Positions 10,315 to 21,115 of a DNA stretch of 64,000 nucleotides are shown here, piece by piece. Origin of the DNA: Tuctoria greenei. Taxonomy: Eukaryota > Streptophyta > Magnoliopsida > Poales > Poaceae. The notes beneath the pieces were generated by a model. It was not told the origin of the DNA. It saw nothing but the letters and a program-made list of their open reading frames with translations, and made no database searches. Every line of letters begins with the position of its first letter. Within the stretch, counting starts at the first letter, position 1. Location of the stretch: NCBI GenBank assembly GCA_036927565.1, contig JAYESD010000001.1, forward strand, positions 276,035,560-276,099,559, read 5' to 3'. The position numbers were made by a program, and so were the translations under genes.

Positions 10315-12926
10315 TGTGACGCCCGGTTCCGAAAAATGAACCAAGCTAACGCATATGTGTGCCCAGGATGTTCAACACACATACACGAGTGCAATCACGA
10401 AAGAGTATACAGAAAATTACCACAGAACAAGATTAATTATCAAATTTTATTACACAAACCATATTATCCTCGAATACAAGCTCTAATGAATATTAATGAC
10501 AAGTTCAACTAATGCAGCGGAAATAAACTAATTATGCAACTAAGCAAACTAAGCAAAAGGGATAGCGCAGCTCCAATAACACCACAGGCAAAGTTGACGG
10601 TAGAAACGGCCTAGAACTCCGCATTATCGCCATTAAACTCACAATCCTAACCTGCAACTGTTGGGGGGGGGGGGTTGCAAGAGTGAGTACATGTCGTACT
10701 CAGCAAGTGTGGAAAGTATGACATGTGGTTGATTCAAATGACGACAATAATAATGGCTAAGTGCTGAAAAGTACATTAAAACATTTGAAAAGCAATATAT
10801 TATATGTATGTGAAGTAATCCCATCATAAACCATGTAACCATAATAATACCAGCCCATAATTCACCATTACCAATAACCATAATCAATGTCATAAACCAT
10901 AATTCCATCCATAACCACAACCATAATCATAATATCGACCATAACCATCACCAAACCATAACCGTTATCAAACCATAACCATCCCAAATCCCAATTTCCC
11001 TCTAATCATGTAGGTCATCCAGGCGCTCATAACCGGAAGCACGGCTATCATGATAGTTTTAATAGACTCTGCAGAGTTTGTACCACTTTACCCACGTGTT
11101 TGTGATTTCATCACCCGTCGGCGACTAAAGAACCTCCCTTATGCCAATTACACTTCCTTTGGTGTATGGCCAAGAGATCACAAAATAGCCTTTACAAAGG
11201 GATTACTAGCCTATTCAGACCCCACTGAGGTTTCACCGGTGGCGATGCCTCCAACTGAGCACATCTTCAACCAAGGGCCCCCTCTTGAGCCATTCGGATC
11301 CCAGGGTAGTCCCGCCAATCATCAACAAACCCAATCCGACTACCCCTTCCCCGAGCATCAACAATGGTCCAAACAGCACTAGCAAAGCCCTAATTAATCA
11401 GCTACGCCGCACCCATACTTGGCCTCATGGTGACACTGTAGTCCTGGCTTATTCTCGCATGAACCGGTCCTTAGATCTAAAGCAAGCAAACCACCATGAC
11501 ATCCAACCCATCCACATACCAGGCTTGCTTAGATCACCTATTACCAAACCGTATCGACCAGTTCACATTAAACAGAATATCATTAATACATAATTAAATG
11601 TGTAGTGTTGTTTGCCATCCCAATTAATTAAGCGAAGCAAAAAGGTAAAAACCCTTCCCGACTCTCTACCATATATTCCAGGTGACAAGGGTGGTTAAAA
11701 AAATCTAGTAAACTTCCTACCATAGGATTCCCATCAAATTGACACAGCATGCAGTTTTGCAAACAAAACATTTATTTTAAAATAGGATCAATATGCTTCA
11801 AGGACACTTGCCTTGCTCCGGCGGATAGGGTTGCTCAAGCGCTTCGAAGTCTTGGTTCTCGAAGTCCTCGTACACGACTTCTTGAGCACTTCCCTCTACT
11901 CGCGATCACACATACAAGAAAATACATACAATTCAATATGATGCACACAAATTAATCAACATGCGATGATATGCATGCATGCAAAGTTTAATCATTAATT
12001 AACTATGGTTGTTTATTAATTAGATGCAATTAGTTCATACGTGTTCATCTGAGTTTACGGGGGTTTTAGAGTGGATTAATGCTGCTGAAAATAAAAAGGC
12101 GATGCAACAAAAATCAATTTACGTCTATTAGATCTAATACGTCGCAAAAATTCGCATTGGAAAAACGAACCCTACCGTAGACGAGACGGCTTCGAAGATC
12201 GCGGGATGAATGCGACGCGTAGATGAAGTAGATGCGCAGGGTCCTCTGGCGGCACGACGACGGCGACGCGATGGCGACGACGGTCTCCGGCGAACGGTGG
12301 CGCCCTCCTCATTTTCTTCTCTCCTTCCCCTCTTTTTTCTTCCTTTTCTTCCCTGCGGCAGCCCTCTGTTCTCTGGCTCCTTTTGCCCCCTGTACCGGCG
12401 GCGTTTCTTGGGAAGGTGGCGGCGGTTTTCTACGGTATCGGGAAAAACCTACGGAACCTGCGGTGTTTTATAGGCGCGGACGCGTGCGGTATCCAGGGAC
12501 CGAGTCGGTTGCGGCCGGGAAACTCGCGTCGGGCTGCGGGGTGCGTGGCCAGCTGGGCCGTTTGGCCTGGCCGGCGGCTGCTTGTTTTTTTTTCTTTTTT
12601 TTTCTTTTATCTTTTTTATATTATTATTATATATTTTATTATTTATATTTTATTTATTTATTTATCTTATTCATTTTATTTATTTATTATATATATATAT
12701 TTATTTATTATTATATAATTTATTTATATATTTCTTTATATATATTATTATTATTATTTTATATTTATTCCCTAATACATGTTTTAGGCTATAATTATTA
12801 TTTTCTATTTCTTCTTTTTGCTACACCATATATGTATGGTTTATCATTTTTCTTTTATTCTATTAATATTTAATGCATGAACATGTATGCAATGCATGAT
12901 GCGAAAATTGAGGGTGTTACACACAT
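10310..12926 (-). mobile_element. Solo LTR S1 of a chromovirus, inserted in C1 gag
   Basis: A 2607-bp LTR (10315-12921) is bounded by a perfect CACAT duplication at 10310-10314 and 12922-12926. Read on the minus strand it begins TGTAACACCC and ends GGGCGTCACA, and it is a diverged relative of the G1/G2 LTRs. No internal region is present, so it is a solo LTR left by LTR-LTR recombination. It separates gag residues ending SDYSM from the following WRQNMKMH. It contains a G-run (about 10662-10675), repeated CCATAA-type steps (about 10825-10990), a CG-rich block (about 12200-12560) and an AT-rich low-complexity block (about 12580-12870). No CGGACT(A/T)GTCCG array is visible. No gene was found inside it. 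Confidence 0.93.
12580..12870. repeat. AT-rich low-complexity tract in solo LTR S1
   Basis: Runs of T with single C breaks pass into TTA/TAT repeats over nearly 300 bases. Translations of this stretch are Phe/Tyr/Ile strings and are artefacts. Confidence 0.9.
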
Positions 12927-13277
12927 GGAGTAATCACTCCTATCGAAGTGTGGGGCTTTTCCAAGTGGGATAGATAAGTAGTGATTGTTATTGGAATTTA
13001 GACGATCATAATTAAAAGGATATCGGGAGTAGTCGGTGTGACTACTCCCCTTCTTCTTCTCTTCAACTTTCGCTTTCCCTTTTGAAAGTGCCTTCTTTCT
13101 GAGGAGCGCCTTTAGCTCCAGCGTCTCCTCATCGTCGTCCTCGAAGTCTTGAATGGCTTCGAGGTACTTCTCCAGTTTTGGTTCTTGTCGTTGTTGACTT
13201 CCTCTTGGTTGTTGATTTTGTGGACGTCCTTCATGTCCGACATGATCTCTTCGAGTGGTTACACTCTTTCTTGAAGA
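12927..13277 (-). pseudogene. C1 gag, N-terminal fragment
   Basis: This is the N-terminal part of the C1 gag on the far side of S1. The recognisable frame runs from just inside the primer site to the S1 border and includes KLEKYLEAIQDFEDDDEETLELKALLRKKA, given here as two blocks: KLEKYLEAIQDFED and DDEETLELKALLRKKA. It then reaches PHFDRSDYSM before the insertion. No ATG is visible at the start of this frame. The nearest ATG (near 13243) is in another frame, so a start-region frameshift or a non-canonical start is likely. It continues at 10314 after S1. Confidence 0.8.
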
Positions 13278-13296
13278 ACCAAGCTCTGATACCAAT
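13278..13296 (-). promoter_or_regulatory. C1 primer binding site (initiator tRNA-Met)
   Basis: Directly inside the 5' LTR the minus strand reads ATTGGTATCAGAGCTTGG, the standard TGGTATCAGAGC complement of initiator tRNA-Met used by plant copia elements. This fixes the orientation of C1. Confidence 0.95.
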
Positions 13297-14859
13297 TGAA
13301 TGTAGGCCTAGAGGGGAGGTGAATAGGCCTTTTGAATTTTTGTCGGATCCTGCAACACTCAACAACAAGTTCAATACCATAGAAATCGGACTAGTCCGGT
13401 AAAGTGCGGACTAGTCCGGTGTTCACGGACTAAGTTGATCAAGATTAATCGATTAGGTTGATTCTTCAATGTGTGCAGCAGAAATATACAATCAAACAAC
13501 AGTTTAACAGTTGTATATTGGATTGTATCACAATTAAGGCTTGTGTTCTACAATTTATTGTAAATTGAACAATGTGTATCAAACCCTAGAGTAAGTCGAT
13601 CAATTTAAGTGATGAATACAAAAAGGACAAGACACACGATTTATCCTGTGGTTCGGCTACCACGAAGGCAACCTACATCCACGTTGAGGAGCCTACAAAA
13701 GGACCGGGTCTTCTCCGACCCTACCCTCGTCGGATCGCCACGAAGGGCAACCCTCTTCCACTAATCACAAAGGGGTGAATAACCAAATTCAAGGGGTGTT
13801 CTCACATGTTGAGAGCTCCCTTAGATTACAAATCACAATGCCACAAAAAACACACTCATAAATTACAATTGAAACGCAGGAGTGTGTTAGAGATTCAAAC
13901 CAAGAGCTCAATGATGTGTGCCAAGTGTCTCTCCAATGATCTAGAAGTGATACTCAAAGGATTGGTCGATTTTGCACTTAATTTCGTGGAGAGAGGTGGT
14001 TTCTGAGTCTCTTGGGAGGTGTGACGGCGCTAGGGTTCGAGAGATTGTAAAAGTGGGTCGTGCACCTCTATTTATATGGGGTTTCTAAAAGTGACCGTTA
14101 GGGTTCAGAAAGATCGGACTAGTCCGTGGTGGTCACCGGACTAGTCCGGTGTGCTGTGTGTAGCAAACCCTAAGTGTCCTGAAATATCGGACTAGTCCGA
14201 TCGAAAAGGGACTTGTCCGATTTCACTACAGGAAATCTTCGGACTAGTCCGATAGCCATCGGACTTGTTCGGCCATGTGAAACCCTAGGTGTGTTGGATG
14301 ACAAGTCCGCACTTGGAGGACTTGTCCGATTTAGATCAGTGGGTATTTCGGACTAGTCCGTGTAAACATCGGACTTGTCCGAAGTGGATCAGAATGAATA
14401 TCGGACTAGTCCGGTTAACAACGGACTTGTCCGATTTTGTGTGACTTGTGAAGTGTGTTGAGGACTAGTCCTCCCTGGGGAGGACTAGTCCGACTCAAGT
14501 CAGAAAGATATCGGACTAGTCCGACAGATATCGAACTTGTCCGATCTGGTGCAGAAAGGATGTCGGACTAGTCCGGTTGATATCGGACTAGTCCAGTCCT
14601 GTGTAACTTTGTGCAATATGTGTGTGTGCTTAAATATGATTGAGCTCTTGGGTGTGTTTCCTTAACACACTCCATACACAATAATCTACTATTTCTTTTC
14701 CTTGAGCTCAAGTTCACTTTGCTCCTCATTATCCCTTCTTTTTGGTATTTTGCTCATTTTTCATTATTGGCCTGCATTCATCTCAACAAAAAGGTTAGGA
14801 TCCCAATTGCTTGTCATAAATCATCCAAAACCCGCAAGGGAGTCCTAGATGCACTTTCA
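13297..14859 (-). repeat. C1 5' LTR (right copy on + strand)
   Basis: A 1563-bp LTR matches 399-1938. It keeps both members of the palindrome pair at 14115/14137 (22 bp apart), while the left LTR has one. The palindrome array spans about 13387-14600. The right TSD TTTAT is at 14860-14864. Confidence 0.93.
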
Positions 14860-14864
14860 TTTAT

Positions 14865-15480
14865 TCTGGAATGAAGCAGGAGAAACTCAAGTATTTGGTC
14901 CGAATGTGTTGCAAGAAGCCGAAAAGCAAGTCCAAATAATTCGTGAAAACTTGAGGGCTGCCCAATCAAGGCAAAAAGGCTATGCGAACAATAGAAGAAG
15001 TAAATTAGTCTATGAAGTGGGAGATTTTGTTTACCTCAAGGTGTCACCAATGAGAGGTCATAAGAGGTTTAACATAAGGGGTAAGCTTGCACCTCGTTAT
15101 ATTGGACCATTCAAGATTTTGGACAAAAGAGGAGAAGTAGCGTATAAGTGTGAGATGTCAGCTCATCTTTCGGATGTCCATGATGTCTTTCATGTTTCCC
15201 AGCTCAAGAAGTGTTTGAGAGTACCGGAAGAACAAGTGCCAATGGAAGAATTGGAACTAGCGGAAGACTTGACTTATGCCGAGCAACCGGTCAAAATCTT
15301 GAAAACTAAGGAGAGGGTCACAAGGAACAAGGATATTAGATGGTGTAAAGTTCAATGGAAGCACCACAAAGAAAAATAAGCGACGTGGAAATTGGAGGAT
15401 GATCTCAAGAAAGAATTTCCCTATCTTTTCTCTTCCGCGTTGAATCTCGAGGGCGATATTCATTTTAAGGGGGGTAGGTT
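14865..15480 (+). pseudogene. G1 integrase C-terminus and chromodomain-like tail
   Basis: This is the continuation of the G1 integrase after C1. It has the GPY/F-type region (KLAPRYIGPFKILDKRG, then DVHDVFHVSQLKKCL) and a tail typical of Tekay-like chromoviruses (EQPVKILKTKERVTRNK, then VQWKHHKEK). A TAA at 15377-15379 replaces the Glu codon expected before ATWKLEDD. The downstream residues remain readable in frame as far as the purine-rich tract (AAGGGGGGTAGG, about 15465-15478) that precedes the LTR. Chromodomain tails bind chromatin and steer integration. This copy is broken. Confidence 0.9.
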
Positions 15481-15996
15481 TGTAACACCATAATTTTCAT
15501 ACATCATGCCCTACATACACCCATATACATGTTTAACATTAACCCACATCAAGAGGAACGAGTTTAAAATTGATTTGGAACAAAACCGCACTTAAAACGT
15601 AGGAAAGTACGGACTAGTCCGATTTTACAGAGGACTAGTCCAATTTCTCTCTGACTAAAAACGGACTTGCCCATTTTTGCTGCGGACTAGTCCGATTTTT
15701 GCTACTGGAAACTTTCGGACTTGTCCGATTTCGTGCGGACTAGTCCGATATTCCAAGAATCCTTGAAAAATTGCTAGGTCTCTAGACTTTTCTGGACTAG
15801 TCCGGTGTTCCAGCGGACTTGTCCGTTTTCCTTTCTGTTTAAATTCGGACTTGTCCGATGTTTGGCCAGACTTGTCCGATTTTCTCTCTGGACGACTTCG
15901 GACTAGTCCGGTCCTCTCCGGACTTGTCCGATATTTCACGACTCCGAGTTGATCTTTTGTTTTACGACTTGTTTCTTGGGTTTCACGTTAAGTGGG
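15481..15996 (+). repeat. G1 3' LTR, first segment with palindrome array
   Basis: The LTR starts TGTAACACCA at 15481 after a polypurine tract and is cut at 15996 by a C2 LTR. From 15610 to 15931 it carries six palindrome pairs starting at 15610/15631, 15662/15683, 15716/15736, 15793/15814, 15846/15867 and 15899/15919. They use the same GGACTAGTCC and GGACTTGTCC cores as the C1 Sirevirus, 20-21 bp apart and with a 52-54 bp period, except for one 77-bp step. Confidence 0.9.
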
Positions 15997-17372
15997 TGAA
16001 AGCATCTAGGCCCCATGAGGTACGGTTTCGGTGATTAATGACAACCATTCGATATTACTAATGAATTTGTGAATGCAAGGTCCCAATAACACTCAATCAA
16101 ATGAAATCAAAATTACATTGGAGACCCATATAAACTCAACGAGTGAGATCAAATCAAATCATATGAAGACAAGAAGTGAAAGCTCTAACTTGACATCACT
16201 CAAATGCTTGAAGACAATCAAAACAACATTTCAAACAAGTGTCAAAGAGGTCACAAGTTCAAATTCCAAAAAGAACAACTCAAAACAACTCGAAGTCAAC
16301 AAGTTGAACACACCGGATCATCCGATGGTTTTTGAGTTGACTGCATCGGTCGAGTTGTGTCAACAGAAGAAGAAGACCTCAGAGCAAAGAACTCACCGGA
16401 TCATCCGATGTGAGAGGCTCAGTGACATCGGTCCATCATCACAGATTGCAACACCATTGGACCAAGTGAAGCACCGGATCATCCGATGTGCAGACTTACA
16501 CACATCGGTCGATCACTCCAGTAAGCTTCAAGATCAAGCAAAATTCTGGAGGAAGAGCCACCGGATCATCCGATGAGAAGACAGATCAACATCGGTCTAA
16601 CAACGGTCATATCTGACACAGTGACATCAGCTAATTTGGCTTTGACCGATGTTAACTGAAGGGGAGACATCGGATCATCCGGTGTTCGCAGAGAAGTGAT
16701 GTCAGCCTACTTTTCCAACGGCTATCTCGTGGAGGCTGGCTATTTATACCCCTTCAACCTGTCAAATCGATAAGACTTGAAGCCCAGACATACTCTACAC
16801 ATCCTATAGCATTCAAGCAATAGAGCTACCACTTTCACATCATTTGATCATCATTTGTACACCAAGAGATAGGCTAGAACTAGCTAGAGACAATGCTTGG
16901 GTGCCTCCACTCTTGGTGATTGGAGTCTCTAGTGTAGTGAGAGCAATAAGGGAGTGTCCCTTGGTGTGTGTGACTTCCGGAGCTTGCCAAGAGGATTGTG
17001 GAAGCCCGGAGGATTCCAAAGTGTACAAGGCTTGAGCTCCACCTTGCCAAGGTTGGCGAACGGAGAAGAATAGTGAAGACCCCCTTGTCTCGGTGACTTG
17101 GGAGTGGCAAAACCCCTCTGTGGGTGCCACAACGTGGATGTAGGAAGATCCTTGTGATCTTACCGAACCACGGGATAAACTCCGTGTCCCTTGAGCGTTT
17201 GCATTCCTCTCCCTTTTTACACTTATGCAATCTTCATTCCGCAACTTTAATTTACATTGATTGCATAGTTTAATCGCATAGGGAATTGGGCTTTAGGTTG
17301 TTAGTTTTTGATTGCCTTAAAATTTGAAAGAAAGCCCAATTCACCCCCCTCTTGGGCATTTCGATCCTTACA
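15997..17372 (+). mobile_element. Solo-type LTR of Sirevirus C2 (copy 1)
   Basis: A complete 1376-bp LTR runs from TGAAAGCATC to CCTTACA. It is flanked by GTGGG on both sides (15992-15996 and 17373-17377) and followed directly by G1 LTR sequence, so here it behaves as a solo LTR. Within it are four CACCGGATCATCCGATG palindromes (16311, 16394, 16472, 16559), each followed 31-33 bp later by CATCGGTC (16344, 16426, 16503, 16590). An inverted version lies at about 16646-16685. A TATTTATA box is at 16741-16748. Open frames here (for example 16073-16576) are repeat translations, not genes. Confidence 0.9.
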
Positions 17373-19260
17373 GTGGGCCTAGGGACGTCGTGCCTAACTC
17401 TTTTAGAGCCCATGTGGGACTCTAAACCGGCCTCTACTCATCCTAAACTCGAAATCCATCTAACCCTAGCCTCCACCTCTATATAAACAACCCCACCCTT
17501 GGATTGACAACTATTTGCCACTTTTCCACCCCACCCAAACCCTAGTTCGTGGAGAGCCACCATCAAGGAGGGAGGAGAAGATCCCAAGCAAGAAGAAGAA
17601 GAGGAGGAAACGAAAGAGGATCGAGATCTCCACCAAGTTTCGTCCTTCACCACCAATTCATCCCCAAGTTCATCACCAACCCTAGATCATCAAGATCCAA
17701 GTGTTATCTCCAAGTTTCTTGATTCATTGGAGTTCTAAACACCTGGTATACCTTCTATTCTCTTTTCCTTACGTGAATTCAACCCTTAATCTCCAAATTC
17801 ATGTCGATCTAGAAAACCCTAATCCGCTGATCTCGCAGAGTGCGGACTTGTCCGGTCCCTAGTGGACTAGTCCGATCTTTCTGGTTAAATTGTGTTGAAT
17901 TAATTCTAAAATTTGATCTATTCGAATCCAAACCTGTATAAACTTGTTAAAAGCTATTAGAACTAGTTAGTTATCATTAAAAGCAATCTAGTAACAAGTT
18001 ATACCTTGCATTTGCATCAATCATGCATGTCATGTCATATTGAGTAATATTTGTGCACTCTTTGATTGTGTTCTTGTCTTGTATGTTTATTGTGTGGATT
18101 AGACGGATTTGCGCTAGAAAGTGCCGCGGAGGATCTACAACATCAAGAGTTTGAAGGCTTTGACCCTAATCAACAGCAAGAGCAAGGCAAGTGTCCTTGA
18201 AGCATATTGATCATGTTTTAAAATAAATGTTTTGTTTGCAAAACTGCATGCTTGTGTCAATTTGATGGGAACCATATGATAGGAAGTTGACTAGCTTTGT
18301 TTAACCACCCTTGTCACCTGGAATTTATGGTAGAGAGTTGGGAAGGGTTTTTACCTTTTGCTTCGCTTAATCGACTGGGATGGAAAACAACTATACCACT
18401 CAATTTAATTATGCATGGATGAGATTATGGTTAACCTGAACTAGTTAAATCTGATATGGTAATGGGTGATCTAATCAAGCCTGGTATGTGGATGGGTTGG
18501 ATGTCATGGTGGTTTGCTTGCTTTAGATCTAAGGACCGGTTCATGCGAGAATAAGCCAGGACTACAGTGCCACCACGAGGCCAAGTATGGGTGCGGCGTA
18601 GCTGATTAATTAGGGCTTTGCTAGTGCTGTTTGGACCATTGTGGATGCTCGAGGAAGGGGTAGTCGGATTGGGTTTGTTGATGATTGGTGGGACTACCCT
18701 GGGATCCGAATGGCTCAAGAGGGGGCCCTTGGTTGAAGATGTGCTCTGCGGGAGACATCGCCACCGGTGAAACCTCAGTGAGGTCTAAATAGGCTAGTAA
18801 TCCCTTTGTAAAGGCTATTTTGTGATCTCTTGGCCATACACCAAAGGAAGTGTAATTGGCATGAGGGAGGTTCTTTAGTCGCCGACAGGTGATGAAATCA
18901 CAAACATGTGGGTAAAGAGGTACAAACTCTGCAGGGTTTAAATAAAACTATCATGATAGCCGTGCTCCCGGTTATGAGCACCTGGACAACTTCCATGATT
19001 AGAGGGAACTCGGTATCGGGATGGTATTTGGGATGGTTATGGTTGGTATTATGGTTATGGATTTATTTCTGGTATTGAATATGGTTATTGGCAAATGGTG
19101 AAATATGAAATTATTGATGATGGTAATGAATTCAGATTGGTATTATGGTATTACTTTTGATTATGATGGGATTACTTCACATATATATAATATATTGCTT
19201 TTCAAATGTTTTGATGTACTTTTCATCACTTTGCCATTATTATTGTCGTCATTTGAATCA
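17373..19260 (+). repeat. G1 3' LTR, second segment
   Basis: The chromovirus LTR continues from the C2 insertion site. It includes a TATATAAA box at 17480-17487 and a palindrome pair at 17843/17863 (20 bp apart, TTG form then TAG form). It stops at 19260, about 400 bp short of its expected end by comparison with the G2 LTR, where a piece of C2 LTR is joined. No gene is present. Confidence 0.88.
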
Positions 19261-19650
19261 GCCAAGAGGATTGTGGAAGCCCGGAGGATTCCAAAGTGTA
19301 CAAGGCTTGAGCTCCACCTTGCCAAGGTTGGCGAACGGAGAAGAATAGTGAAGACCCCCTTGTCTCGGTGACTTGGGAGTGGCAAAACCCCTCTGTGGGT
19401 GCCACAACGTGGATGTAGGAAGATCCTTGTGATCTTACCGAACCACGGGATAAACTCCGTGTCCCTTGAGCATTTGCATTCCTCTCCCTTTTTACACTTA
19501 TGCAATCTTCATTCCGCAACTTTAATTTACATTGATTGCATAGTTTAATCGCATAGGGAATTGGGCTTTAGGTTGTTAGTTTTTTATTTCCTTAAAATTT
19601 GAAAGAAAGCCCAATTCACCCCCCCCCTCTTGGGCGTTTCGATCCTTACA
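19261..19650 (+). repeat. Truncated 5' LTR of Sirevirus C2
   Basis: This matches the last 389 bases of the C2 LTR (16984-17372), with one or two extra Cs in a C-run. The left edge is an abrupt junction with G1 LTR sequence, without a target duplication, so it arose by illegitimate recombination and not by insertion. It is followed directly by the primer site. Confidence 0.92.
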
Positions 19651-19668
19651 ATTGGTATAAGAGCAAGG
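19651..19668 (+). promoter_or_regulatory. C2 primer binding site
   Basis: ATTGGTATAAGAGCAAGG follows the LTR end. It is the tRNA-Met complement with one change (TATAAGAGC where TATCAGAGC is usual). Confidence 0.88.
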
Positions 19669-19710
19669 TTGCTCATTGGATCATTCTAGCTTCACCACTA
19701 GAGAGCTTAA

Positions 19711-21115
19711 ATGGCCAAGAATGGGGGTTCGGTTCCTACCTTCGAGGGCAAGAACTTTGCCTATTGGAAAGCACGCATGCGTGCCTACCTAGAGGCTATT
19801 GCTCCCGAAGTTTGGGAAGCGACCCATGCGGGATTTGGAGATCTCAATTATGTTGGTGATCAACTAAAATGGGATGCTAAGGCTAGAAATGCCATCTATG
19901 AATGTATAAGTCAAGACGTATTTGCTAGAATTGCTAGTAAAGAGAAAGCTTGTGAAATTTGGGCATGTTTAATTGAAATTCATGAGGGCTCATCTCGCGT
20001 TAAAGAACTCAAATATCACTTGCTTAAATCCAAGTATGATGAATTCAAAATGCTTCCTCATGAGAATGTTAACCAAATGTTTTCTCGTTTAAATGTGTTC
20101 ATTGAGGAGATTAACGCTCTTGACATTGCTTCTCTTGGTAAGGGACTTATCAACCGTAAGATTCTCATGCTTCTACCCAAGCCCAAGTACAACATTATCA
20201 ATTCAATGCTCCAAAAGGAATCACTTGACAACATTGAAGTCTCGGAGCTCATTGGAGAAATTCATGCTCATGAGATGAGCGTACTTGGAATGATGGAGGA
20301 GTCATCGTAAAAAACCATTGCTCTCAAGGCTTCAACTAAGAAGACAACTCCCAAGAAAAAGAAAGTGGTTGAGCTTATCTCAAGCGAAGAAGAGCAAGCA
20401 ACAAGCGAAGATGACGATGATGAGCTTGCGTTGATGATGAGAAAATTCTCACGTCTAAACTCCAAGATCGCAAAAAAGGGATACTCTTTTGATCCCAAGA
20501 AGAAAGCCTTCCTCCCAAGAAAAGATGAAAATAAGACATGCTATAATTGTGGTGATCAAGGCCACATATCATATGATTGTCCAAGATCGGACAAGAGGAA
20601 GGACAACCACAAGGGAAAGAATCGAAAGCTAGAACAAAGTGATGAAGATGAAGAAGAGGTCAAGCCCAAGCGCTCCTTTGGAAAGAAGAAATTTTACAAA
20701 GGCAAGAAGACCAAGCTCTTTCCAAAGAAGAGAAGAGGGCCCCAAAAAGTCTTCATGTGCGAGGCCAATGAGTGGATCACGGATGAAGAATCTAGCGACG
20801 AAGAGAGTGAAGATGAAGAAAACTTGGCGGGCCTTGCCATCGTCAACAAGGACAACTCACCTCTTCGTCCACCTCCTATGTGCCTCATGGCAAAAGGTAA
20901 CACTAAGGTGAACTACAAAGCCGGAGGAAAGCATTGGGTACTCGATAGCGGGTGCACTCAACATATGACCGGAAATGATGGTATGTTCACCACCATAGAG
21001 AACCCCGATAATCATGAACAAGTCACCTTTGGTGACAACTCAAAGGGGAAGGTAATTGGTTTAGGTAAAATTGCTATTTCGCATGATTTGTCCATCTCTA
21101 ATGTACTATATGTTT
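19711..21115 (+). pseudogene. C2 gag and protease
   Basis: The gag starts at ATG 19711 with the copia gag-like opening NGGSVPTFEGKNFAYWKARM and the UBN2-type core. A TAA at 20308-20310 interrupts it. The frame continues with an acidic stretch, a zinc knuckle CYNCGDQGHISYDC (20539-20580), a Lys-rich region, and then the protease active site VLDSGCTQHMTG (20938-20970). The frame ends at 21115 (NVLYV then stop), where a deletion of part of the protease to pre-integrase junction shifts the frame. Gag packages the RNA and the protease matures the polyprotein. This copy is inactive. Confidence 0.9.

Larger units (their letters stand above)
399..14859 (-). mobile_element. Sirevirus-like Ty1/copia element C1, inserted in G1
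   Basis: This is a complete but decayed Ty1/copia element read on the minus strand. Its order in its own sense is: 5' LTR (13297-14859), tRNA-Met primer site, gag (split by solo LTR S1), protease-integrase-RT-RNase H, palindrome-rich spacer, env-like third ORF, polypurine tract, 3' LTR (399-1938). The extra ORF after pol, LTRs over 1.5 kb with palindromes and the TGAAAGTGCATCTAGG start fit the Sirevirus lineage. The LTRs are 1540 and 1563 bp. Most of that difference is one 22-bp deletion in a palindrome pair. Confidence 0.93.

Noticed and set aside
12232..12873. 213-codon frame with a hydrophobic tail
   Set aside because: It lies in solo LTR S1. The Phe/Tyr/Ile-rich end is translation of a low-complexity AT tract.
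15655..15939. Minus-strand frame with many RTSP peptides in the G1 LTR
   Set aside because: It is only the translation of the palindrome array in a non-coding LTR. Unlike C1 gag there is no surrounding gene.
16073..16576. 167-codon frame in C2 LTRs (repeated at 28177-28680)
   Set aside because: It lies wholly in the LTR, is read through palindromes, and has no recognisable domain. Its presence in both copies reflects duplication.
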